Shown: piece after piece, positions 34,426 to 46,357 of the stretch
Layout: every line of letters begins with the position of its first letter
Position numbering within the stretch: position 1 is the stretch's first letter
NCBI RefSeq assembly: GCF_001039355.2
Contig: NW_019774670.1
Span: 391,695-455,694 of the forward strand
Length of the DNA: 64,000 nt
Direction: 5' to 3'
Origin: Lingula anatina
Lineage: Eukaryota; Brachiopoda; Lingulata; Lingulida; Lingulidae
Program-made: the position numbers and the translations under genes
Notes under the pieces: generated by a model
What the model was told of the DNA's origin: nothing
What the model saw: only the letters and a program-made list of their open reading frames with translations
Database searches by the model: none

Positions 34426-35162
34426 AAACAAAACGTATGCGTAATTATTACATTTTGGAACCGAATATTTTGCCTTAAAATATTTGTAAAGGTAGAGGTG
34501 GCTAAATAGGACACACATGAAATCTTTGGTTGCAATTACCAAGTATCGTCAGATTGTCCAAATTAATTCCCTTGATTTGTTAATGCTTGAGCTTATCAAA
34601 TTCAGTAAAGGTAAAACATATTTTAAAAAAATTTAAAACTTTGAGCCTCACGGTAGTAACAACAGGTTATGATCCTGCAATTAACCTGTGTTTTTTTTTA
34701 TAAGAAGTGACTTTAGTATGTAGAAAAGACCAGTAGATTACATGTCACTGCTAAATAATGGATGTGAAGGTCGCGGCCATAACGCACTTATAAGCCACAA
34801 GGCATATTGGTTCGTGAGTCTAACTGATAAGAACAAATAGAGTTAGTGCGCGAATATCTCTCTCTCTCTTTCTCTCTCCCTGTCTCTCTCACACACACTG
34901 TTGCTCATTAACATAAAATGAATGTTAAATTCACTTGCCATTATCCGATTAGTCTTCATCTTTTTCAATAATTTTGTTTTCAATTAATTTATTGTTGTAT
35001 GCCGTCTTAAGGAGATCATGTGTAAGTTAATAGTAGAAGTGGCTAGCTGAAGGACTGGGCGTGATGAAATTATCCTTCAAATATATATTTTTTAAATATT
35101 TTTACTTATAACGATGCCCTGCTTTTGATAATTTTGGTATCTCTCTTTCTCTCTTTCAACCC

Positions 35163-35216
<54 letters not shown>

Positions 35217-36019
35217 CCGTCTCTCTCTTTCTCTCTATCTCTCTCTCCTTTTGGATTCATATGTAAGCTCAGGCTTAATAGCAGGTGCACTACTTCGCCG
35301 TTGTCTTGGTATTAACAAACTTTAGCTACATGTGTAGCTTGTTCTAAAGCTATAAATCAATGCCATACCAAGTGTTACGTCTGATTATTAGAACATTGAC
35401 AATAAAAATAACATTTATATTTGCTGTACTGCCCAAAGAAAATGACACCCGTACACACGCTTAATGTGAACATGAAGCTTCGTTATACGTAGGAGAATTT
35501 CTAATGAGTCCTAGTGACATTAAATGCAGACAAGATCATCACCTTTTTCCCTTACTAAGACAACAGGCGACGTTAAATTAGTATAACATACATATTTTTA
35601 CAGGGACCAAAATCATTGAAATTCTATTCATTAAAGAAATAATGGAAATTTCGTAATGCATGCAAGTTAGTCCTCTTTATTTCCCTCTCTCTCTCTCTCT
35701 GTGTGTACGTGTGTGTGTATTTTGCGAGGGTTCATAATCTAATATAAGCGGCTATCGTCCTTTTCCGCATAGGAATCCTTTAATTAACTGGTCACCAGCA
35801 GACTGGGTAGAGCAGACTGTCCTAAAAGCAGCTACGAGTGCAATTGTTTTCCACATACGAATATGTACGTTTCATGAACGAATTGAAATCTGCATGTACC
35901 AAGTTAACTTTGGCATGTGGCTATGAAGAAAGTGTTTCCTTTGTTTGTTTGGTTTTATGTTTATCTTATATGCTTGGAATGAGGATTACATAAGGCACAA
36001 TATGAGCGTTTTTAGGTCC

Positions 36020-36060
<41 letters not shown>

Positions 36061-36900
36061 CGGAGACGTTCAATGCATCTACAGTTTTACCACTGTTCCA
36101 TCCTATCACGTACCACCTGGAAGCTAACAAGTACAATGTCATATAATTGACGCCAACCCAGTTACGTCTGTTATCTACCATACTGCTGCAATAAACAAAG
36201 TCTTTCCATCTTAATTACTCCAATAACTTTTCATCTAATGAAATACTGTACTCGTAAAAATTGTGCCCTCACTTAAGTGACTTGCCAACTTTGTGATAAA
36301 AAGACAGACAAGATATATTTTTCGTTATTTTTATTGGGTATTGTATATTTAGAAGCATTTATTAGTTCATTAGGTGCTTCAAATGGTTTGTTACTATCGG
36401 TTGCTTATGACAAAAAATGTAAATCTATTTGCTAAAGTAAAGTAGTCTCTTTTTTGAGACCAATTGAAAAATTTCCACTAAACTGCTTCTTCTTTGACAC
36501 CATTTTTTTAAAGTCTACTTTTCTTGTAACAATGAAGTAAGGCGGCGTTTGGGAACATTTTCTTTTCTTATCAAATTTCTTAAAACATTGTAGAGGAATA
36601 TCCAAGGTATGCAGCGGTGACATTAGTGGGATATTTGGAGGTCTCTTTGCATTTTAAGATATGCATGAGGATTTCCGAAAGCTTAACCAGTGTGGGCGTG
36701 TTTCTTCCTTAGTCTTCATTTCTTTCCTAGCTTTTTAAAAATCGGGAGATTTAATTTTGTCAGTTTGATGATGTGTTGCCAAAATGATGATTTATTCCTT
36801 ATGTCTCTTATATTAAATTAACCATCCCGACCTTCGTCGCAAATATCTAAAGGCAAAATACTGGCTTCCAAAACTATAATGATTACGAATCCGTTGTGTG
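34426..36900. repeat. Microsatellite-rich repeat unit, no gene
   Basis: It contains (CT)n at 34856-34880 and 35133-35245, a second unit with (CT)n at 35682-35700 and (GA)n at 36022-36056, and anchors shared with 10297-11455. It includes the empty site of the 3.8-kb transposon near 35395. The long open frames are simple-repeat artefacts. Confidence 0.6.
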
Positions 36901-36955
36901 TCGGGACGGTATAAAACCGTTGCCGTGGTCCAGTTTTGACAGACTTCGACTTCAT
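36901..36955 (+). promoter_or_regulatory. Core promoter of type I copy E
   Basis: Intact TATAAAAC (36910-36917), then GTTGCCGTGGTCCAGTTTTG. Confidence 0.7.
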
Positions 36956-37011
36956 TGAAGATTCAAGTCACACTCCATCAGCTACCAGACGACGCCTCTT
37001 TTGCCGCCGAA

Positions 37012-37088
37012 ATGATGAAGCTGATTCTACTCGCTGCCCTCGTGGCTTTGGCAGCAGCAGCCCCTAGGTGGGACTCTGGGAGTAAAAG
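37012..37088 (+). pseudogene. Type I first exon, copy E (orphan)
   Basis: It encodes MMKLILLAALVALAAAAPRW then DSGSK(R) with an intact donor AG|GTGTGT. The intron runs to about 37485. There it fuses (AAAAGTTACGC to TAAGTCCCATAG) to the intron of an oppositely oriented type II copy, so exons 2 and 3 are lost. Confidence 0.65.
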
Positions 37089-37485
37089 GTGTGTTAATGT
37101 AGCTTTTAGTGTGTGACTACGTGTGTATGTGTGCGTGTTTTTGAGTGTGTGTGAGAGAAAAAGGTTTACTAGTGCGTAGTTGTATATTGCTTTGTGATTT
37201 ACTCTTACCAATACTCAATTCGTCTAATAGTGCAATTTAATTAGAAATAAAAAAAAAAAAAAAAGAATTGATCTGGACAGTCTGTTTTCAAATATGTAGC
37301 AGAAGGAATCACCTTACTTTTGTTCATAAGCAAGTTACTGTTGTGGTTTCATTTTGTTCAGCGCTCGAGAATCGAGACAAAGCAAGCGAAGAAATGATCA
37401 TTTTACTAGAGAAAATGATACGCTCGGCCTTTACTGCACGTCTAATAAGCAGATAATTTTATCCCAATGAAATTAAAAAGTTACG

Positions 37486-38003
37486 CTAAGTCCCATAGTA
37501 TCCAAGTCACATAATATTAAAAAAAAACATGAAAATCAAATCGAAACTTCGAACATGACAAAGATAATTCCCAGAACAATAAAGTAAAAATGTATGGTCG
37601 TCCAGATTGTTTACTAACTCTAAATGCTTCATAAGATGAGCTGGCTGTTGCAGCTAGAATCCACAACTTGAATGGACCCTTCAGTAGTCTCTTTCTCTCT
37701 CATCCTTCGCTATTAAGATCTCACATACCAGGGCCAAAGGTTAATTTGCACTACACTGTAGATATATTCACAGCATAAAACATTGCCTGTATTCTGAGTA
37801 TTAATGTATGGCATTGAGATCATCACTCAACTGGGTAGCAGTGAGGATAAAATCACAAAATATGTATATGATTTAAAAAATGATTCTTTGTATAGCTTTC
37901 CTTCTTATATGAAAGTTCTTAACAATTAGTATTGGTCTAGTTCATTAAGCAAGATTTTAAACAGTAGTTAATCTCCTTCTCTCTCTCTCTCTCTCTGTCT
38001 CAC
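37486..38003. other. Type II intron-derived sequence with an extra 270-bp block
   Basis: Minus-strand type II intron sequence (compare 26400-26620) is interrupted at about 37708-37975 by a block starting CATCCTTCGCTATTAAGATC, which lies inside the CT tract and is absent from copies a, b and c. No inverted repeats are obvious. Confidence 0.45.
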
Positions 38004-38077
38004 CTTTAACCAGAACTTCCCCAACAATTGGCAGCGGCCAGGGCCAGGAGAGCAGCGAGTAGAATCAGTTTTATCAT
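38004..38077 (-). pseudogene. Type II-like first exon, copy d (orphan, premature stop)
   Basis: It encodes MIKLILLAALLALAAANCWG then SSG-stop. The codon that is CAA in copies a-c is TAA. The donor AG|GTGAGA is intact. There is no exon 2 downstream, only the fused intron of copy E. The TATA box at 38169-38179 is damaged (GGTTAAAAAGG). Confidence 0.65.
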
Positions 38078-38808
38078 CTTGGCCGAAAGGAGATGTCGTC
38101 TGCTAACTGGCAGAGTGTGACTTGGAGATTGACTAAACTGAAGTCTGTCAAAACTGGACCAAGGCAATCCTTTTTAACCGACCCGAAACATAATTTGGTA
38201 ATTATTACATTTTGCAAGTCAGTATTTGCGTTACGTCGTGATGGTTAATTAGATATGAGACACATATGGAATAATTGAATTATGGCAAAGGAAGACAAAG
38301 TATTGTTATTTGTTCATTTTTTTAATACACACAATACCATGCAACAAATACGCGTATCCATGACAGTCAAATGATAAATCACAATTTTTACTTATAGATG
38401 AATAATACCAAAACTGAACATCGAACAAAAAACAATATTAATTTGTCTACTTGTTACAACTATGGTAAGTCTAACCTTATTATTAATTCTGGGTAGATGT
38501 TACAACAGGTTAGGGCATTATGTTTTTACGACCGTTTCAATGGATAAAAGTTCCGACCTTGGGTAGATTAAAATGTTACGGCTGATGGAATTACATAACA
38601 GGGTTGGTGCCAAAAAGATGTGCGTGTCAGCTTTAAGGCATACTGGTATCTGAACTTGATGGACAAGTCTGGAAGCTGCAATCTCTGCCTCTCGTGATCT
38701 ATTTATTTATCTCTTCCTCTCTTATACACATACATACACTTAGATAAGACATGCCGTCCAAATCATCGGCGAGGAATATAATTTTTCAACAGATGGATGG
38801 GCTTTCTG

Positions 38809-39517
38809 TGCCCTGAGTGTCCGGGCACTATAAAGATAGCTTGCTCAATTCATACCTTTGCATTGGGAGGTTTATAGTGGTCCTGACGAGCAGCGGCAAT
38901 TTCGAGTATCCTCAATCAAAGGTAATGCTCCGCAGTGAATCTGCAGTTGAATGTCATAAGTTCAAAATAAAACAGAAAGCACATTTATTTTTGCTTTAGT
39001 AATTTTATTTACTGTAATAAAGATTTGAATTGAAAAAAATGTTAATATCTTTTTAGATGAAAATGATATACCAGATGTTGTGGTATTGTTTTACTTATCA
39101 AAAAACATTTGCTCCTAAAGATATAAACACAATACACGTGCTTGACAGCTACACTGTATGTCTGCTGATGACTACACCAAAAATCAGTTTTTAAAGCAGA
39201 AAGGTGCTTTTGTTGTGGCACTGATTTGCGAATGCAAGGTATTCTTAGTTCAAACTTCAAATTTCGCATCAGCCACTTTGCTTCTTTGCCTTGTCTGTAT
39301 GGGATGACGTCAGTTCAAGGCAGGAAAGGTAGCTCCAGGTGGGACAGATCTGTGACGTACGAGACATGTGACTTCCAAATATGGAAGAGCCCCAGGCAAT
39401 TTTTTTTTCCGAACACATCTCAAATGTGACGGTAGTGGCTAGAGTCAGTATTTCTGATATGGGTTACATATGAAATCGAGATCGAGCTGGCAATACTGAA
39501 ATCTAGAACCTAGGGTA
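38809..39517. mobile_element. Candidate DNA transposon with 8-bp target duplication (second copy 44426-45137)
   Basis: GCTTTCTG flanks the insert on both sides (38801-38808 and 39518-39525). The uninterrupted local unit reads GAGCTTTCTGAAATCCTC (inverse of 29600-29625). The ends TGCCCTGAG and (inverted) TACCCTAGG are weak inverted repeats. An 8-bp duplication fits hAT-type elements. No transposase is seen inside; a 60-codon open frame at 38817 is not recognisable. The flanking unit DNA at 38220-38800 and 39520-39790 is an inverted copy of the microsatellite unit. Confidence 0.6.
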
Positions 39518-39872
39518 GCTTTCTGAAACTCTCATTCAAATGCAAGGAAACCTCCATAATACCCATTTATACTGTATCAGCGCTGCATACCTTACTTGTC
39601 TCTCTAAAAAGTCAAAAGAAATTAAGAAAATGACTTCAGACGACGCCTCACTCCACTGTGAACAAAAAAAGGAGACTTCGATTAAAATGTTTTCAAAGAA
39701 GAAGCAGTTGAGTGGGTAATTTACCATCAGTTTTAGTAAAGAGACTTTACTTAAGCAAATAAGTAAGTATTTTTATAAGCAACTGACAGGTATTTAAATA
39801 CTGAAAACACAAACCAGCACAACAATCCAGTACACCCACATCAAGAAACTATTGAACTAAAACTAATGCTGT

Positions 39873-39873
39873 N
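39873..39873. other. Single N at the 5.6-kb duplication seam
   Basis: It separates the end of one copy from the start of the next near-identical copy, which begins inside a minisatellite unit. Confidence 0.8.
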
Positions 39874-41285
39874 GCTCGGAAACAATATGGGTAATATTTG
39901 GTGATAGATTGTCACTGGTGTGCTCGGAAACAATATGGGTAGTACCTTAATTGTTGGTATTTGTTGATTTTGTGACTCTGATCTTTACTGAGGACGGAGT
40001 ATGTCAAAACTGAACCAAGGCGGCTATTTTATAATGTGCCAAAACAAAACATATGCGTAATTATTACATTTTGGAACCGAATATTTTGCCTTAAAATATT
40101 TGTTAAGGTAGGGGTGGCTAAATGGGACACACATGAAATCTATTATCACTTTGGTTTCAATTACCAAGTATCGTCAGATTGTCCAAATTAATCCCCTTGA
40201 TTTGTTAATGCTTGAGCTTATCAAATTCAGTAAAGGTAAAACATATTTAAAAAAAATTAAAAACTTTGAGCCTCACGGTAGTAACAACAGGTTATATGAT
40301 CCTGCAATTAACCTGTGTTTTTTTTTTTTTTTTTTTTATAAGAAGTGACTTTAGCATGTAGAAAAGACCAGTAGATTACATGTCACTGCTAAATAATGGA
40401 TGTGAAGGTCGCGGCCATAACGCACTTATAAGCCACAAGGCATATTGGTTCGTGAGTCTAACTGATAAGAACAAATAGAGTTAGTGCGCAAATATCTCTC
40501 TCTCTCTTTCTCTCTCCCTGTCTCTCTCACACACACTGTTGCTCATTAACATAAAATGAATGTTAAATTCACTTGCCATTATCCGATTAGTCTTCATCTT
40601 TTTCAATAATTTTGTTTTCAATTAATTTATTGTTGTATGCCGTCTTAAGGAGATCATGTGTAAGTTAATAGTAGAAGTGGCTAGCTGCAGGACTGGGCGT
40701 GATTTAATTATCCTTCAAATATATATATTTTAAATACTTTTACTTATAACGATGCCTTGCTTTTGATAATTTTGGTATCTCTCTTTCTCTCTTTCAACCC
40801 CAATCTCTCTCTCTCTCAACCCCCGTCTCTCTCTTTCTCTCTATCTCTCTCTCCTTTTGGATTCATATGTAAGCTCAGGCTTAATAGGAGGTGCACTACT
40901 TCGCCGTTGTCTTGGTATTAACAAAATTTAGCTACATGTAGCTTGTTCTAAAGCTATAAATCAATGCCATACCAAGTGGTACGTCTGATTATTAGAACAT
41001 TGACAATAAAAATAACATTTATATTTGCTGTACTGCCCAAAGAAAATGACACCCGTACACACGCTTAATGTGAACATGAAGCTTCGTTATACGTAGGAGA
41101 ATTTCTAATGAGTCCTAGTGACATTAAATGCAGACAAGATCATCACCTTTTTCCCTTACTAAGACAACAGGCGACGTTAAATTAGTATAACATACATATT
41201 TTTACAGGGACCAAAATCATTGAAATTCTATTCATTAAAGAAATAATGGCAATTTCGTAATGCATGCAAGTTAGTCCTCTTTATT

Positions 41286-41348
<63 letters not shown>

Positions 41349-42641
41349 ACGTGTGTGTGTATTTTGCGAGGGTTCATAATCTAATATAAGCGGCTATCGT
41401 CCTTTTCCGCATAGGAATCCTTTAATTAACTTGTCACCAGCAGACTGGGTAGAGCAGACTGTCCTAAAAGCAGCTACGAGTGCAAGTGTTTTCCACATAC
41501 GAATATGTACGTTTCATGAACGAATTGAAATCTGCATGTACCAAGTTAACTTTAGCATGTGGCTATGAAGAAAGTGTTTCCTTTGTTTGTTTGGTTTTAT
41601 TTTTATCTTATATGCTTGGAATGAGCATTACATAAGGCACAACATGAGCGTTTTTAGGTCCATGTGAGAGAGAGAGAGAGAGAGATTTCGGAGACGTTCA
41701 ATGCATCTACAGTTTTACCACTCTTCCATCCTATTCACGTACCACCTGGAAGCTAACAAGTACAATGTCATATAATTGACGCCAACCCAGTTACGTCTGT
41801 TATCTACCATACTGCTGCAATAAACAAAGTCTTTCCATCTTAATTACTCCAATAACTTTTTATCTAATGAAATACTGTACTCGTAAAAATTGTGCCCTCA
41901 CTTAAGTGACTTGCCAACTTTGTGATAAAAAGACAGACAAGAGATATTTTTCGTTATTTTTAATTGGGTATTGTATATTTAGAAGCATTTATTAGTTCAT
42001 TAGGTGCTTCAAATGGTTTGTTACTATCGGTTGTTTATGACAAAAAATGTAAATCTATTTGCTAAAGTAAAGTAGTCTCTTTTTTGAGACCAATTGAAAA
42101 ATTTCCACTAAACTGCTTCTTCTTTGACACCATTTTTTTAAAGTCTACTTTTCTTGTAACAATGAAGTAAGGCGGCGTTTGGGAACATTTTCTTTTCTTA
42201 TCAAATTTCTTAAAACATTGTAGAGGAATATCCAAGGTATGCAGCGGTGACATTAGTGGGATATTTGGAGGTCTCTTTGCATTTTAAGACATGCATGAGG
42301 ATTTCCGAAAGCTTAACCAGTGTGGGCGTGTTTCTTCCTTAGTCTTCATTTCTTTCCTAGCTTTTTAAAAATCGGGAGATTTAATTTTGTCAGTTTGATG
42401 ATGTGTTGCCAAAATGATGATTTATTCCTTATGCGTCTCATATTAAATTAACCTTCCCGACCTTCGTCGCAAATATCTAAAGGCAAAATACTGGCTTCCA
42501 AAACTATAATGATTACGAATCCGTTGTGTGTCGGGACGGTAAAAAACCGTTGCCGTGGTCCAGTTTTGACAGACTTCGACTTCAGTGAAGATTCAAGTCA
42601 CACTCCAGCAGCTACCAGACAACGCCTCTTTTGCCGCCGAA

Positions 42642-42718
42642 ATGATGAAGCTGATTCTACTCGCTGCCCTCGTGGCTTTGGCAGCAGCAGCCCCTAGGTG
42701 GGACTCTGGGAGTAAAAG
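42642..42718 (+). pseudogene. Type I first exon, copy F (orphan; allele or duplicate of E)
   Basis: The coding sequence is identical in kind to copy E (MMKLILLAALVALAAAAPRW). Its promoter reads GGTAAAAAACC at 42538-42548, so the TATA box present in E is lost. The donor is GTCTGT instead of GTGTGT. Exons 2 and 3 are absent for the same reason as in E. Confidence 0.65.
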
Positions 42719-43618
42719 GTCTGTTAATGTAGCTTTTAGTGTGTGACTACGTGTGTATGTGTGCGTGTTTTTGAGTGTGTGTGAGAGAAAAAGGTTTACT
42801 AGTGCGTAGTTGTATATTGCTTTGTGATTTACTCTTACCAATACTCAATTCATCTTATAGTGCAATTTAATTAGAAATAAAAAAAAAAAAAGAATTGATC
42901 CGGACAGTCTGTTTTCAAATATGTAGCAGAAGGAATCACCTTACTTTTGTTCATAAGCAAGTTACTGTTGTGGTTTCATTTTGTTCAGCGCTCGAGAATC
43001 GAGACAAAGCAAGCGAAGAAATGATCATTTTACTAGAGAAAATGATACGCTCGGCCTTTACTGCACGTCTAATAAGCAGATAATTTTATCCCAATGAAAT
43101 TAAAAAGTTACGCTAAGTCCCATAGTATCCAAGTCACATAATATTAAAAAAACATGAAAATCAAATCGAAACTTCGAACATGACAAAGATAATTCCCAGA
43201 ACAATAAAGTAAAAATGCATGGTCGTCCAGATTGTTTACTAACTCTAAATGCTTCATAAGATGAGCTGGCTGTTGCAGCTAGAATCCACAACTTGAATGG
43301 ACCCTTCAGTAGTCTCTTTCTCTCTCATCCTTCGCTATTAAGATCTCACATACCAGGGCCAAAGGTTAATTTGCACTACACTGTAGATATATTCACAGCA
43401 TAAAACATTGCCTGTATTCTGAGTATTAATGTATGGCATTGAGATCATCACTCAACTGGGTAGCAGTGAGGATAAAATCACAAAATATGTATATGATTTA
43501 AAAAATGATTCTTTGTATAGCTTTCCTTCTTATATGAAAGTTCTTAACGATTAGTATTGGTCTAGTTCATTAAGCAAGACTTTAAACAGTAGTTAATCTC
43601 TCTCTCTCTCTCTCTCAC

Positions 43619-43692
43619 CTTTAACCAGAACTTCCCCAACAATTGACAGCGGCCACGGCCAGGAGAGCAGCGAGTAGAATCAGTTTTATCAT
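43619..43692 (-). pseudogene. Type II-like first exon, copy e (orphan; allele or duplicate of d)
   Basis: MIKLILLAALLAVAAVNCWG then SSG-stop, with the same CAA-to-TAA stop as copy d. Unlike d, its TATA box is intact (TATAAAAC, 43785-43792 on the minus strand). Confidence 0.65.
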
Positions 43693-45491
43693 CTTGGCCG
43701 AAAGGAGATGTCGTCTGCTAACTGGCAGAGTGTGACTTGGAGATTGACTAAACTGAAGTCTGTCAAAACTGGACCAAGGCAATCGTTTTATACCGACCCG
43801 AAACACATAATTTGGTAATTATTACATTTTGCAAGTCAGTATTTGCGTTACGTCGTGATGGTTAATTAGAAATGAGACACATATGGAATAATTGAATTAT
43901 GGCAAAGGAAGACAAAGTATTGTTATTTGTTCAATTTTTTAATACACACAATACCATGCAACAAATACGCGTATCCATGACAGTCAAATGATAAATCACA
44001 ATTTTTACTTATAGATGAATAATACCAAAACTGAACATCGAACAAAAAACAATATTAATTTGTCTACTTGTTACAACTATGGTAAGTCTAACTTTATTAT
44101 TAATTCTGGGTAGATGTTACAACAGGTTAGGGCATTATGTTTTTACGACCGTTTCAATGGATAAAAATTCCGACCTTGGGTAGATTAAAATGTTACGGCT
44201 GATGGAATTACATAACAGGGTTGGTGCCAAAAAGATGTGCGTGTCAGCTTTAAGGCATACTGGTATCTGAACTTGATGGACAAGTCTGGAAGCTGCAATC
44301 TCTGCCTCTCGTGATCTATTTATTTATCTCTTCCTCTCTTATACACATACATACACTTAGATAAGACATGCCGTCCAAATCATCGGCGAGGAATATAATT
44401 TTTCAACAGATGGATGGGCTTTCTGTGCCCTGAGTGTCAGGGCACTATAAAGATAGCTTGCTCAATTCATACCTTTGCATTGGGAGGTTTATAGTGGTCC
44501 TGACGAGCAGCGGCAATTTCGAGTATCCTCAATCAAAGGTAATGCTCCGCAGTGAATCTGCAGTTGAATGTCATAAGTTCAAAATAAAACAGAAAGCACA
44601 TTTATTTTTGCTTTAGTGATTTTATTAACTGTAATAAAGATTTGAATTGAAAAAAATGTTAATATCTTTTTAGATGAAAATGATATACCAGATGTTGTGG
44701 TATTGTTTTACTTATCAAAAAACATTTGCTCCTAAAGATATAAACACAATACATGTGCTTCACAGCTACACTGTATGTCTGCTGATGACTACACCAAAAA
44801 TCAGTTTTTAAAGCAGAAAGGTGCTTTTGTTGTGGCACTGATTTGCGAATGCAAGGTATTCTTAGTGCAAACTTCAAATTCCGCGTCAGCCACTTTGCTT
44901 CTTTGTCTTGTCTGTATGGGATGACGTCAGTTCAAGGCAGGAAAGGTAGCTCCAGGTGGGACAGATCTGTGACGTACGAGACATGTGACTTCCAAATATG
45001 GAAGAGCCCCAGGCAAATTTTTTTTTTTCCGAACACATCTCAAATGTGACGGTAGTGGCTAGAGTCAGTATTGCTGAAATGGGTTACATATGAAATCGAG
45101 ATCGAGCTGGCAATACTGAAATCTAGAACCTAGGGTAGCTTTCTGAAACTCTCATTCAAATGCAAGAAAACCTCCATAATACCCATTTATACTGTATCAG
45201 CGCTGTATACCTTACTTGTCTCTCTAAAAAGTCAAAAGAAATTAAGAAAATGACTTCAGACGACGCCTCACTCCACTGTAAACAAAAAAAGGAGACTTCG
45301 ATTAAAATGTTTTCAAAGAAGAAGCAGTTGAGTGGGTAATTTACCATCAGTTTTAGTAAAGAGACTTTACTTAAGCAAATAAGTAAGTATTTTTATAAGC
45401 AACTGACAGGTATCTAAATACTGAAAACACAAACCAGCACAACAATCCAGTACACCCACATCAAGAAACTATTGAACTGAACTAATGCTGT

Positions 45492-46325
45492 TAAATAACT
45501 ATATCAAATGAAAAAAACAAATGTCACCAGTTTGTCTCGCCATCACAAAGTTGGCAAGTCACTCATTCATACAGAAGTTACGCCAGGTTATGGCATGACA
45601 TATTTACGAGTGTTTCATTAAATAAGAAGCGCCTGGGGTACAATAAAAAGACTTTGATGGACATAATGGGCATGATCGGGTTGGCGTCATATGTACTTGT
45701 AAGCCTCAAGGTGGCACATACATCAGATGGAAAAAAATAGTCCAGCGCTCCCATTGACCACACGTGCATTGGCCAGTGATAATTCTGATTCAATTCATGA
45801 AAGAATGACTACTGGCGGACGCCCAATGCACGTGTAGTCAGTGGGAGCGCTGGAACTATGTTGAAGGAGAGGGTGTTGTTAAATAACTCCTCAGTCAGAG
45901 TAAAGCATGGAACGCCTTGAATCTGCTAATTAAAAATAAGTGTTAATACAATGTATACACCTGAAGATAGACACTCTCTCAGTGTGTGTTTTTGCGTGTT
46001 TTGCGAGAGTTCATTATCAAATAAATGCGGCTATGTTCCATTTCCACATAGGCAATGCTTTAATAAACTAGTAGAGGTGAACGTATCTAAATCGCATACA
46101 TTTGTACCAGCCCAATATTTTACACACATAGGAATAAACTATCATGAATGAATTAAAGTTTGCATGTATCGAGCTTACTTTAGTATGTGGCTATGAAGAA
46201 AATGTCCCATTGTTTTGTTTGGTTTATTTACATCTTATATGCTTGGAATGAGGATTGCATAATACACTGCATTAACTGCATTAAAAAATTCCTTCCTGAC
46301 AATATGAGCGTTTTTTCCCCTCCTA

Positions 46326-46357
<32 letters not shown>

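Larger units (their letters stand above)
34257..39872. repeat. Direct duplicate 1, 5.6 kb (partner 39874-45491)
   Basis: This is nearly identical base for base to 39874-45491, with scattered single-base differences and microsatellite length changes. It ends at the N at 39873 (AACTAAAACTAATGCTGT), which matches the end of the second copy. The second copy starts inside the minisatellite. It is likely a pair of haplotypes or a recent tandem duplication. Confidence 0.88.
39874..45491. repeat. Direct duplicate 2, 5.6 kb (partner 34257-39872)
   Basis: Same order: 1.5 minisatellite units, orphan promoter, CT/GA unit, type I exon 1, fused intron, type II-like exon 1, inverted unit with the 8-bp-TSD element. 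The (CT)n at 41290-41340 is longer and the CT block at 40800 shorter than in copy 1. Confidence 0.88.

Noticed and set aside
38817-38999. 60-codon open frame identical in both 5.6-kb copies
   Set aside because: The whole segment is duplicated almost exactly, so identity is no evidence of coding. It lies inside a mobile element and has no recognisable motif.
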